Made by a program: the position numbers and the translations under genes. From assembly GCA_023473665.1 (NCBI GenBank), contig JAMCYM010000002.1, positions 186,001 through 250,000 of the forward strand: DNA of 64,000 bases. Direction: 5' to 3'. The number at the start of each line of letters is the position of its first letter. The stretch's first letter is position 1. Below, one piece after another: positions 34,566-43,551 of the stretch. The notes under the pieces are model-generated. The model saw nothing but the letters and a program-made list of their open reading frames with translations. It had not been told where the DNA came from and did not search any database. The DNA comes from Candidatus Marsarchaeota archaeon. GTDB lineage: Archaea; Micrarchaeota; Micrarchaeia; Micrarchaeales; Micrarchaeaceae.

Positions 34566-35369
34566 TTATAAGGGCGAAGCCCTTATGTCACAAAATTTCT
34601 TTCCATAAAAGTTTCCACCATCTACATATCCTTTTATTTTTTTAATGGTAAAACCAGCATCTTCAAGCTGTCTTATGGCTTCACTATGGCGTCCTCCCTT
34701 TTCATTAGTAGCTTCAAGAACAACAAGTCTTGCACTTTTGAAGGTTTCTATACCCCCTCTAATAGCGTAAGCTTCATGACCCTCTATATCCATCTTAATA
34801 ACAGTGGGCTTAACTCTATTCTTAAAGTAATCATCAATACGTATTGCATTTATTTTCTCTGTGCCAAGCCTACTTATAGTATTGGCGCCTCTATTGCTAT
34901 ATTCAACGGCCATACGTAATATTGTATTTTTATCGGATACTGCTTTCTGTTCTGAAACTATAGTTGAAGCCTTGATTGTCCCCTTAGAAATATTTAGTTT
35001 AATATTCTTAATAAGTAATTTGTAGTTGTAGTTATCCGGTTCAAAAGCATAGACTTTCTTGCATAAGATTGCGAACAATAGCGTATAGTAACCTATATTC
35101 GCGCCAAGATCCAGAACAATATCGTTTGTTTTAAGACTTTCTTTAAAGAACTTTGTTTCTTCAGTTTCATAAGTACCGTTTATAAGCCCTAGGCTATCAA
35201 CATCATCTGTATACATCCAATAACTATTATTTATTAGGAAAGGAGAACTTATTTTTCTTCGTTTGTGGCTAGCAACCAGTATGTTTCTAATGAATCTGCC
35301 GACCAATTTCTTACCTTCCCAATTAGGTAATTTATGACTGATCTCAGAAAGCAGTTTATCAATGCTCAT
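34566..35369 (-). CDS. FkbM-family methyltransferase
   Basis: The 267-residue protein has VLDLGANIGYYTLLFAILCKKVYAFEP split as the SAM-binding motif (IVLDLGANIGYYTLL) and acidic strand end (VYAFEP), then VIKMDIEGHEAYAIRGG, the hallmark of FkbM methyltransferases. These O-methylate sugars or antibiotic/glycan hydroxyls. It lies between the two TnpA copies with only ~20 and ~40 bases to their end hairpins, suggesting it was trapped by, or moved with, these elements. Confidence 0.8.
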   Translation of the reverse strand: MSIDKLLSEISHKLPNWEGKKLVGRFIRNILVASHKRRKISSPFLINNSYWMYTDDVDSLGLINGTYETEETKFFKESLKTNDIVLDLGANIGYYTLLFAILCKKVYAFEPDNYNYKLLIKNIKLNISKGTIKASTIVSEQKAVSDKNTILRMAVEYSNRGANTISRLGTEKINAIRIDDYFKNRVKPTVIKMDIEGHEAYAIRGGIETFKSARLVVLEATNEKGGRHSEAIRQLEDAGFTIKKIKGYVDGGNFYGKKFCDIRASPL

Positions 35370-35407
35370 TTTCTAAACCCATCTTATCCTTTAAGGCAAG
35401 AATACCC

Positions 35408-35522
35408 CGACCTTTAGGTCGTGGATGAATTGCACATTTCGATACAATAAATACTATTTCTTTTCATGCGATATCGCGTTAATGGCAGGGTCGCAGACAC
35501 AACCTGCGACGCAATTCTGCCA
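35408..35522 (+). mobile_element. Left end and leader structure of IS200-type copy 2
   Basis: The hairpin CGACC-TTTA-GGTCG lies at 35408-35421. A nested stem follows: TGGCAG (35483-35488) with CTGCCA (35517-35522), and inside it GTCGCAG (35490-35496) with CTGCGAC (35504-35510). The layout matches copy 1, where the outer stem reads GGCGGCAG/CTGCCGCC, so paired bases changed together. Confidence 0.6.
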
Positions 35523-35535
35523 GAGACGTGATTAC

Positions 35536-35991
35536 ACGAATAGAGGAACGAATGCAACAAATAAAAACCAAACGGCCAATGACGTTGGCCATCGGTATAA
35601 CTGGCAGCACATTGTTTTTGTGACAAAATACAGGTACAAAATGTTCGGAAAACGGAAGACTATAGACGCAATACGTCGTGCATTTTACGAAGTTGCGAAG
35701 AGATACAACATGACCATAAAGGAATTGGCATTCGGGGAAGACTTTGCGCATGCACCTCTGGAAGTCAGCATCCCAAATACGATGTCGATTGCATACGCGG
35801 TGCAACTGCTGAAAGGATATTCATCGTATACCGTTTTCAAAGAGATCCCGTGTCACAGATTGCGATATCCACAGGGGCACTTCTGGAGTGCAGGATACAG
35901 CAACGGGAGTGTCGGTCCTCGCGACGAACAAACCGTTCAGAACTACATCCGCAGGCAGGACATTTCTGGACAACTGCATCTTGTCGTTTAA
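35536..35991 (+). pseudogene. Decayed IS200-type TnpA, copy 2
   Basis: The ~151-codon frame aligns throughout with copy 1 (YNWQHIVFVTKYRYK, FGEDFAHAPLEVS, NYIRRQD). The HUH motif is HAP instead of HVH, removing one metal ligand. The codon at the position of the copy 1 ATG is ACG (35536-35538). The frame itself is open. An upstream ATG at 35482 lies inside the leader stem and would add unrelated residues. The gene is therefore probably inactive, although the tyrosine remains. Confidence 0.75.
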
Positions 35992-36207
35992 TCACGCAGA
36001 CACTGCAGCTTTTAAGTCGCAGAGGAGGGTCATCTTCATAATTTACAACATTCATGTTGTTCATGTCTCTATTGCCTAATAGCCGTCTTAGAGATGAATT
36101 CAAAAATTCGTGATAATAATCTGTGCCTATTTAATCTCATGCGTAAACGCATATAGGTTTCACAGACCTGTGCTAATAAAGCTTTTTCTTACAAGAACAA
36201 AATAATC

Positions 36208-37416
36208 CTACTGTTCACCAACTTGATTATGTTTATCTGTCTGCAATTGCTTAAACCAAGTTTTATATAACGCAGATTGTTGCTTCCAAGTATATTTCCC
36301 TACTACTCTTATGTTCTGTTTACACGGGTAGCGGATACTATTTAATCTTCTTATCGCCTTTACATAGTCATAAGGGTTATGACTTTTGATTATGAAACCT
36401 TGTTCTCCATTTTTAATTATCTCGTTTGTACCAACCATATCAGAAACTATAACGGGCAAACCAGCAGCCATTGCCTCAAATGGGACAAAAGCAAATCCTT
36501 CGTGTCTGCTTGGGAAAAGTAGAAAATCTGCAGCCTGATAATACTTGATTTTCATATGCTCTGAAATTTTACCCAAAAAATTAACATTGCTACATTTATT
36601 GTCCTCAATTTTATACTCTTTCATGAATTTTATTGCTTCTTCCTTTGTTATACCTATTACACTAAACTTAATATCCTTTAATGCATTAGCGACTTCAAGT
36701 AGGATGTCAAGTCCTTTCCTATATGGATCCAATCCTACCCAAATGCCATGCTTCATTCCATTTGTAATATGTAGCTCTCCCCTTAGCCTATGCCTTTCTA
36801 ACCTATTTAACGGTTTGAATTCATCGATTGCAACACCAGGGTAAATAACACGTATTTTACGTTTATCTATACCAAAATATTTTTTAAGTTCCATAGCTGC
36901 AAGCTTTGATACTGCTACCGAATAGTCCGCCCGTCTAAACGAATAGCGTTCTATAAGGCCCGCCAATAGTTTGCCCAAAATACGCATGTGTATAGATTTC
37001 TTTGGTGTATACTCTATAAGGCCATAATGTGTTCCGTGGGCTCTCTCTATAAATATCGCATTTTTTTTGGCAAACAAGTCAACTAGTAGTCCTGCACCAT
37101 ATGTACTAGGGCCTTCCTCTATTATTATATCTGCTTTATTTTTCTTAACTTCAGATAGCACTCTTAATGGATATAGTAGAACCCTTAAGATCTCGTTTTT
37201 CGGAACTTTAAGCGCTATAAGTGTACCAAAGTCGGTCTGCTCTGTTTTGTCTTGTAAAAATGTATAACATATATTAGTTATACTAAAACCGTTAGATTCA
37301 AGTTCCTTATTCAGATTACGCACGAAACTCCCGACACCTCCAGGTTCTAGTGGATTTGTGCCTGTTATATCAAGTAATCTTATCTTTTGATTTTCTTCAA
37401 CAAGTTCTTTACTCAC
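36208..37416 (-). CDS. Family 4 glycosyltransferase
   Basis: The 402-residue protein has GT4 features: an N-domain glycine loop (NPLEPGGVGSFVRNLNKEL), a KIRVIYPGVAIDEFKPL linker, and the donor motif FPSRHEGFAFVPFEAMAAGLPVIVSD containing E-x7-E. It is the last of three minus-strand glycosyltransferase genes (39573 to 36208), separated from the next by four bases, and probably co-transcribed. A role in building the island's surface glycan is inferred. Confidence 0.8.
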   Translation of the reverse strand: MSKELVEENQKIRLLDITGTNPLEPGGVGSFVRNLNKELESNGFSITNICYTFLQDKTEQTDFGTLIALKVPKNEILRVLLYPLRVLSEVKKNKADIIIEEGPSTYGAGLLVDLFAKKNAIFIERAHGTHYGLIEYTPKKSIHMRILGKLLAGLIERYSFRRADYSVAVSKLAAMELKKYFGIDKRKIRVIYPGVAIDEFKPLNRLERHRLRGELHITNGMKHGIWVGLDPYRKGLDILLEVANALKDIKFSVIGITKEEAIKFMKEYKIEDNKCSNVNFLGKISEHMKIKYYQAADFLLFPSRHEGFAFVPFEAMAAGLPVIVSDMVGTNEIIKNGEQGFIIKSHNPYDYVKAIRRLNSIRYPCKQNIRVVGKYTWKQQSALYKTWFKQLQTDKHNQVGEQ

Positions 37417-37420
37417 ATTA

Positions 37421-38566
37421 TCACTTTGTTCGCTTCATTGACACCTCCATAAACATACGCATTATTTTTGGAAGTGTCACAGTTTTGTCGAAATTCAATG
37501 CGACGTTTCTATTCACTTTTGTTTCTTTATCAAGGCTACCTACCTTTTTCTTTTCAACTAAGTTAATCAATGCATTAACATATTCTTCAATGGTTCTTAC
37601 TAGATCAATTTTGGCTCCCAAACTCAGCATATCTACAGCGGCAGGGTTAGTCCCATTGGCAATTATATGCAAACCGCTAGCAAGACCTTCAAGCATAGTT
37701 CTAGAAAACGTTTCTATGGCCGGAACTATTAATACATCTGAACTGCTAAGAAGTTTTACCTTTGTTCCATCATTAACAGCGCCCAACACATGCACATTTG
37801 TGTTGCTCTCAGATGACTTGATAACACTTTCAGGCATTTCTTCGCCAACAAAGTAGAAATCGAATTCAGCCAGCAAATTTCTTTGTTTTAGTTTAGATAT
37901 AACTTCTGTAACAACATTTGCATCTTTTTGTTTGCCGCCTATATGTATTACCGACAATTTATTTGAATTATTATGTCGCAACCTAAATACCTTTACATCG
38001 ATAAAAGTTGGTATATAAATTATATTTTCTTTCCTTATTCCAAGTGTCAATAAGTATCTTTTCTCTTCGTTGTTTATTACATGATGATAAATGTTCTCCC
38101 TCCTATCCTTAGATAAGAAAATAAATTTGACGAAATTATTTAGGATAGCTTCTAAAATTGCATGATTTTTAATTATGTGACCGTCCTTCAGATGCATGCT
38201 GTGCGCAGCAATTATATATTTCTGACCTTTCGGTTTAGTTATGATGTTGTATAAGTGGTCATAAATACTGTATGCGAAATATATGGTTGTATTTATCGGC
38301 AGATTGTTGTACATATAAATGTTAAAGTTAAATGGAAACCTCACTACTTTTCCCGCTATTTCTTTCTTTGGAATCTTTTTATAAAGGGCTTTGATTTTTT
38401 CATAGTCTTTCCTTTCTTGTAAAGTCATTACGTTGGAATATTTTGGCACTAGAATTCGCGCATCAATTCCGGCGTCGATCATATATTTTGCATATTCGTA
38501 TATCTGCACCTCTGTAGCTCTGTAGCTGTACCTTATGTCAACAGGCGTTATCAGATAGACCTTCAT
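37421..38566 (-). CDS. Family 4 glycosyltransferase
   Basis: The 381-residue protein is a paralogue of the gene at 30781 (YLITPVDIRYSYRATEVQ, KPKGQKYIIAAHSMHLKDGHI). Its C-domain motif VLIVPAIETFSRTMLEGLASGLHIIA is GT4-like with E-x7-E. Its ATG overlaps the stop of the upstream GT2 gene (38563-38566), indicating translational coupling. The two paralogues stand on opposite strands about 6 kb apart, on either side of the IS200 copies. Confidence 0.8.
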   Translation of the reverse strand: MKVYLITPVDIRYSYRATEVQIYEYAKYMIDAGIDARILVPKYSNVMTLQERKDYEKIKALYKKIPKKEIAGKVVRFPFNFNIYMYNNLPINTTIYFAYSIYDHLYNIITKPKGQKYIIAAHSMHLKDGHIIKNHAILEAILNNFVKFIFLSKDRRENIYHHVINNEEKRYLLTLGIRKENIIYIPTFIDVKVFRLRHNNSNKLSVIHIGGKQKDANVVTEVISKLKQRNLLAEFDFYFVGEEMPESVIKSSESNTNVHVLGAVNDGTKVKLLSSSDVLIVPAIETFSRTMLEGLASGLHIIANGTNPAAVDMLSLGAKIDLVRTIEEYVNALINLVEKKKVGSLDKETKVNRNVALNFDKTVTLPKIMRMFMEVSMKRTK

Positions 38567-39573
38567 TTTGCCACTCTGTCAAGTGCCTTAAGCAGTGCTT
38601 TTCTTACTCTGTTAGGTCTCCATTGTTCAACTATAGCCCTCTCAGCCAGATTGTATCCTATCCTGTACCCGATAGAAGCCGATGGTGAAATGACCATTGA
38701 CATCAGCATATCTATGTTTACTCTTCGTTTTAGTGTACCAAGATCAATCTTGTAATCCGTAAACCTATCTATATAATACGAGAATAGGACACTTTCTGCT
38801 GTGAGAGTTGGTGATACGTTCTTCACAGAGAGGCTTCTTGAGTTGGATTCCTGCCACGGATGATATACCAATGCTCCGTCAAACCAAACTGTTGTATATC
38901 CTCTTTTGATAGCTTCCAGAGACGCCGCCTGTTCGTTGCCTATTGCTCTTTTTGTATACCCGGGCAACTTAAAACCATGGAGCGCATCCTTCTTCCAACT
39001 CATATTGACACCATGTTGCTTCAGCGTATTTATCATGTTATATCTCTTCCCTGTATCGACGAGCATTCCAGATTTGCCCGGATACATTCCATACTCTTTG
39101 AAATTTTCGCCTATAGGCCTGTCGATTATCGTATGTTTGTTCATTCTCCACATTTGACGATGCAGCATATCTGTCATCCATGATACACTTGCATCTTTTG
39201 CTCTGTCGTCCACAAGGCCTGTAGCTACACCTACTTCAGGATGCTTGTTGTGAAGCTCTACATGATTTTTAACAAAATTTCTTGACACCTGGGCGTCATC
39301 ATCTGTATTTATTATTATATCTCCGTCAGCTTTTGCATACGCTATGTTTATAACATCTGCAGCCATCCCTTTTGTTTGTGCTACCAACTCTATGTTCAAT
39401 GATCTGTACTCTTTTATTCTATCTATAACAGATTTTTTTGCCCTGTCTAATTTATAAATCACTAAAATGTTAAAATTTTTATACGACTGCTGCTTAAGAC
39501 TACTTAATAAGCTAAATATACAGTTTCTATCCCCATAAGTCGGCAGGGTTATTGTCACATCCATGAAAGCCAA
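38563..39573 (-). CDS. Family 2 glycosyltransferase
   Basis: The 336-residue GT-A protein begins VTITLPTYGDRNCIFSLLSSL and has IINTDDDAQVSRNFVKNH (metal-binding D-D-D/A), a YPGKSGMLVD acceptor loop and GNEQAASLEAIKRGYTTVWFDGALVYHPW, a GT2 closing motif. No membrane helices are evident. It is the first gene of the three-gene minus-strand operon. The donor cannot be assigned. Confidence 0.8.
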   Translation of the reverse strand: MAFMDVTITLPTYGDRNCIFSLLSSLKQQSYKNFNILVIYKLDRAKKSVIDRIKEYRSLNIELVAQTKGMAADVINIAYAKADGDIIINTDDDAQVSRNFVKNHVELHNKHPEVGVATGLVDDRAKDASVSWMTDMLHRQMWRMNKHTIIDRPIGENFKEYGMYPGKSGMLVDTGKRYNMINTLKQHGVNMSWKKDALHGFKLPGYTKRAIGNEQAASLEAIKRGYTTVWFDGALVYHPWQESNSRSLSVKNVSPTLTAESVLFSYYIDRFTDYKIDLGTLKRRVNIDMLMSMVISPSASIGYRIGYNLAERAIVEQWRPNRVRKALLKALDRVAK

Positions 39574-39757
39574 CTCAAAGATTTTCTGCTAAATGTGCTA
39601 TTCAATTCGATAATTGATTTGACACGGTCAGGTTCTTATACTTTTCTTCTATATCTATTGGAAGCAGATATACGTCTGTTGCTGATAGCATTGTATGATA
39701 ACTAAACGAAAATTTAGGATGCACATCTAGACGTAGACCGGACCTTTAGCTGATTAT

Positions 39758-42016
39758 ATGGATTGGATGACTAAAAAGAAATTATATTATTTGGTTGCAG
39801 CATTTATCGTGTTTATTTTCATATATGGTTTATATGTCCATTTTGGGTATCTGCTTGACGGAGACAGGGCCTTAAGTAATTCGAATCTGTTGGAACAAGA
39901 CTATCTATCACTTTTTACATGGTCAGCTTTCAATTATTCTGGGCTTATAAATATTACCGGTTCGATTCCGGATATTTTAATTCTTTTGTTGTTTTTGATA
40001 CCATATAAGCTTAGCATTATCTTTGGGACTATCGTAGGCTATGCCTTCTATGCATTCGTAGGCTTAGCGGGGATGTTTTATCTGGTATACGAACTGACTG
40101 GCGGGTATTCACACCGTATTAGATATTTCAGTTCTGTTGTTGCTTCTGTTATATTCTCTTTTCCAATATATTTACCTTTTGGAGCCGTCGCCTTCTTACC
40201 TTGGGTGTTTCTCTTTACAAAACGGCTTTTTTACGATAAAAACAGCAAAACGGCATTAAATAAACTCAACCTGTTCGGCTTAGTTATTTCTATAGTATTT
40301 TTCATTTCAGTTGGTGGCGATTCAGATATAATACTTGACTCTATAATTTTAGCTTTTTTAGGTGTTTTAACCTTGTTTTTTGTAGGCAAAGGAGAGCACA
40401 TCCGTACTCTAAAATATATTCTTTTGATTACTCTGCTTTCTATAGCTATTAGTGCACCATGGTTGATTGCATCTTACATATTTACAAACCATGTGGCACA
40501 CGGCTTCTTTAGCAGTTCTAAGGGCCTTTTGGGTATATTTGGTCTGAATTCGATAGAATCATTACTAGCATTTGGACCTGGTGAATCTTCTGTGTCAATA
40601 CCAAATATTTATACGGAATTGATATTGCTGACCATTCTTTTAATATCATTATCATCTTTTGCCTATATCAAGAAAGGTAACAAAAATCGTGGTATGATTT
40701 TGTCTATTCTGATAATGTATATTTTCATGGTTGGTCTTGCTACTACAATATTGGTGCCGTTTGGCGCCGTGTTTTCCAGCATATCTTCTATATTTCCTTA
40801 TTTACTAACATTGCGGTATGTTTATACCGCGACGCACTACGTTTTTATTTTCCTTGTAGCTACACTTTTTGGACTTGGTATAGCATATATAATGCACAGG
40901 TCAAACAAAAAGAAGGTCCTTCTTATCACTTTCTTTACATTGCTTTCAGTTGTAATAATCAGCTATTTGTATATTCTTGATTACATTCCAATCGCTATGT
41001 CTTCAGTACCATCTAGCATACCCCAAGATGTAAACATACCACAACATGTGTTCCAGATAGCGAATTACATAAACCTACAACATGGTCTTTTTACCATTGC
41101 TACAATACCAGTAGATTCGTCGTGGCAATTGACAACATGGTATGCAGGAGTTAGCGTTTATTCTTCATTGATAAACAAACCAGTCTATACTGGTGGCTAC
41201 TCTTTCTACAGTGAAATTTTTTTCCCAGTCACTGAAAATGAATATTTTGATGCTGCAGAAACGATCCAAAAAGACAACATGACAGGCATTAAAATATCGA
41301 ACCTGCTTGGTGTGTTCGGTATACACTATCTGATTGTGCAGGGCGACGCCCTGAACTATAGTGTATGTGATGGTTGCTACGTGCCTCCGTTCAATAAGAC
41401 GCAAATGAGGAATAACCTAAATGGAGCTGAGAATATCAGCCTTGTAGGCGAATACGGTAATTCGAGCCTATATGTAAACAACAACTATGACCCATTGGTC
41501 TACGCTGCCGGCATCGAGAACCTTGATACCGCCTCTTACTCTAAAATTTCTAGTGCAATAGAAAATGAAACATTTGATATACAAACCGAGGCGATTTATT
41601 CAACCTCTGAATACGGCCTATTCAATAGTACGGGCAAGATGAATGTCACCCCAATAGTTGGATTCTCGCAGCCTGAAATACAATTCTCCCAAGATACGCC
41701 AACCCATGTGACTGTTCATGTGCTGAACGCTACCACTCCATTCTATCTAGTCTTCCGCGAGACTTACGATCCGTATTGGCATGCCTATTATTCAAACGGC
41801 CCAGCTCTGCCGCAGAACGACCACATCTCTGTCAACGGCTTTGCCAACGCATGGTACATGAACAAGACCGGAAACTACACTGTCACCCTGTACTACACTC
41901 CGCAGACCATCGCATGGATCTCGTGGGCTGTGAGCTTCGCTGCCCTCGGTGTCACATGCTACATAGGCTTCCTAGGATACAGACAGTACAAACAGCAGAG
42001 GGGGCGCAGCCGGTAG
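39758..42016 (+). CDS. Large polytopic membrane protein, GT-C / YfhO-like
   Basis: The 752-residue protein has a membrane helix at 9-29, at least ten more hydrophobic segments to ~410, then a soluble, sequon-rich domain (~425-715) and one last helix (~720-742). The early outer loop (GYLLDGDRALSNSNLLEQDYLS) carries acidic residues as in GT-C transferases and YfhO-type proteins that act with lipid-linked sugars outside the membrane. A role in transferring or decorating a glycan is inferred. Its 3' end regains the higher GC composition of the flanking chromosome. Confidence 0.62.
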   Translation: MDWMTKKKLYYLVAAFIVFIFIYGLYVHFGYLLDGDRALSNSNLLEQDYLSLFTWSAFNYSGLINITGSIPDILILLLFLIPYKLSIIFGTIVGYAFYAFVGLAGMFYLVYELTGGYSHRIRYFSSVVASVIFSFPIYLPFGAVAFLPWVFLFTKRLFYDKNSKTALNKLNLFGLVISIVFFISVGGDSDIILDSIILAFLGVLTLFFVGKGEHIRTLKYILLITLLSIAISAPWLIASYIFTNHVAHGFFSSSKGLLGIFGLNSIESLLAFGPGESSVSIPNIYTELILLTILLISLSSFAYIKKGNKNRGMILSILIMYIFMVGLATTILVPFGAVFSSISSIFPYLLTLRYVYTATHYVFIFLVATLFGLGIAYIMHRSNKKKVLLITFFTLLSVVIISYLYILDYIPIAMSSVPSSIPQDVNIPQHVFQIANYINLQHGLFTIATIPVDSSWQLTTWYAGVSVYSSLINKPVYTGGYSFYSEIFFPVTENEYFDAAETIQKDNMTGIKISNLLGVFGIHYLIVQGDALNYSVCDGCYVPPFNKTQMRNNLNGAENISLVGEYGNSSLYVNNNYDPLVYAAGIENLDTASYSKISSAIENETFDIQTEAIYSTSEYGLFNSTGKMNVTPIVGFSQPEIQFSQDTPTHVTVHVLNATTPFYLVFRETYDPYWHAYYSNGPALPQNDHISVNGFANAWYMNKTGNYTVTLYYTPQTIAWISWAVSFAALGVTCYIGFLGYRQYKQQRGRSR

Positions 42017-42058
42017 TCACTTGTTCGTCGTAGTGCCGTTGAACCATACTATCAGCAG

Positions 42059-43081
42059 CTAATTCTTGTAGTTGCTGCTCAGGTAGCGCATGCTGCTGAC
42101 CACATCGGATGTCTTGTTTATTACCATCGTGGCTCCAGGGACCGGCACCCTCACCGTGACGTACTTCTGCAGCAATCCGAAATAATTTATGTTGTACGTC
42201 ACCCGTATCGTGCTCAGGTTCTCGAAGAACAGCACCATGTACGCGCAGCTGTGGCTCGGGATTGCGATGCTGGCAGCTGCGGTGCTGTTGTCTGTCTCAA
42301 TTGTGTACTTCGCATGCGCCCTGTATATGCCCGGCTGCCTGGGCACCGGCCAGCCTGCCGTTGCTGCGAACGCGCCCTGCATGGAGCTTTCGTTGCCGAA
42401 CAGGAAGGCATACGCCATGCCGTTGGTCCTGCGCACAGATACCACTGCCGTGGCATTGGTGCCGTTCGCGCAGAGCGGTATCGTGTAGTTGTACGGCCAT
42501 GGGTCAGCTATCACCGTGAAAGACGATGCGTTTATCGCGGTGCCGTAGTACTGCACCGCCCTTGTGGCATTCGTGTAATCAGTTAGCTGCACAGTCAGCG
42601 AGGAGGGCCATATCGGCGCTACAAGGAGCGCCACAGCTATTATTATCGCGGCGTATCCTGCCGCCCTGCCTGACATGAACTTCGATATGTTCCTGGCTGC
42701 CGCCTTGAGGTGCCTAGAGAGGCCGTTGCTCTCAGCTGCCATCGCTATGAAAATGCCCAGGACCGCGCTTATCAGTAGGTAGTAGCCGACTATGGCGAGG
42801 TTGATCCAGACGAACTGCAGCATCAGCGCATCCATCGAGTAGAATATTGAGCTTACCGCTATGAAGACTATGGCCATCATGATTACCGGGCCGGTGTGCC
42901 TGCCGTACATGCCGAGCAATATGCCTAGCGCAACGAATGGCAGGAAGGAATAGAGTATGAACGGGGCGCTGTCCAGCTCCACGAACTCGATTATGAACAG
43001 CGCTGCCAGAACGGCATAGAGCGCATATGCCAGGGTGCGCACCGCCCTGCCGCCAAGCAATTCATTACGCCTCTTCGGCAT
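42059..43081 (-). CDS. Membrane protein with extracellular domain, unknown
   Basis: From ATG 43081 (MPKRRNELLGG) the product has 340 residues: five hydrophobic helices in the first ~165 residues, then an extracellular-looking beta-rich domain (~170-335) with several N-x-S/T sequons and two widely spaced cysteines. The longer frame from 43372 would add ~97 residues with no membrane or domain character and is rejected. It converges on the GT-C-like gene. Family not recognised; an S-layer or glycan-related role is only suggested by position. Confidence 0.6.
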   Translation of the reverse strand: MPKRRNELLGGRAVRTLAYALYAVLAALFIIEFVELDSAPFILYSFLPFVALGILLGMYGRHTGPVIMMAIVFIAVSSIFYSMDALMLQFVWINLAIVGYYLLISAVLGIFIAMAAESNGLSRHLKAAARNISKFMSGRAAGYAAIIIAVALLVAPIWPSSLTVQLTDYTNATRAVQYYGTAINASSFTVIADPWPYNYTIPLCANGTNATAVVSVRRTNGMAYAFLFGNESSMQGAFAATAGWPVPRQPGIYRAHAKYTIETDNSTAAASIAIPSHSCAYMVLFFENLSTIRVTYNINYFGLLQKYVTVRVPVPGATMVINKTSDVVSSMRYLSSNYKN

Positions 43082-43551
43082 TCCATCACGCAGATTTGAT
43101 TCTCTGCAAAGGCATTGAAGGCTCTTATACCTTGCCATGCCCTGCCAGGCAGCGGCCTGCAACCAGCATAGTCGAGGAAACGGCCGGCATGTGGAAAACG
43201 AAGGAAACGGGCGCTGAGTACGCAAGGAAGATAAGAAGGGAAAGCGAGGCAAGGAAATGAGACGCGCCTGGCAGCGCAGGAAATTGGCAAGCCGAACGGC
43301 TTGAAAATCCAGAAAGGTTTGGTAAGCCGAAAAGCCATAGGAAGGCAGGTGGAAAGATGAAGACCAAGGCAACGCAGGTCCAGGCTCTCATGCGAGCGCA
43401 TAGGCAAGGGAATGGCCTGGTTGCGCGCCGCGCTATGCCAAAACCATGCATGCCAATGCCCTCGCAACGACATAAAAGCTATTAAATATCTTTCTTATCA
43501 ATAGAGAAGCGTGCCGGTGGAGTAAGGCTAAACTACTAGGGTGCAGATTCT
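43082..43551. other. 470-base gap upstream of the giant adhesin
   Basis: No secure gene is seen. Three short, very basic plus-strand frames are possible: 43189-43260 (MWKTKETGAEYARK...), 43257-43304, which overlaps the first by ATGA, and 43357-43485 (MKTKATQVQALMRAHRQG...) behind a GGTGG. None resembles a known family. An A/T run near 43470-43490 (taaaagctattaaatatc) is the likely TATA box of the adhesin gene. Confidence 0.4.

Noticed and set aside
42059-43372. Full-length 437-codon version of the membrane protein
   Set aside because: The first ~97 codons lack membrane or domain character and cover the probable promoter; ATG 43081 gives a clean start followed by helices.
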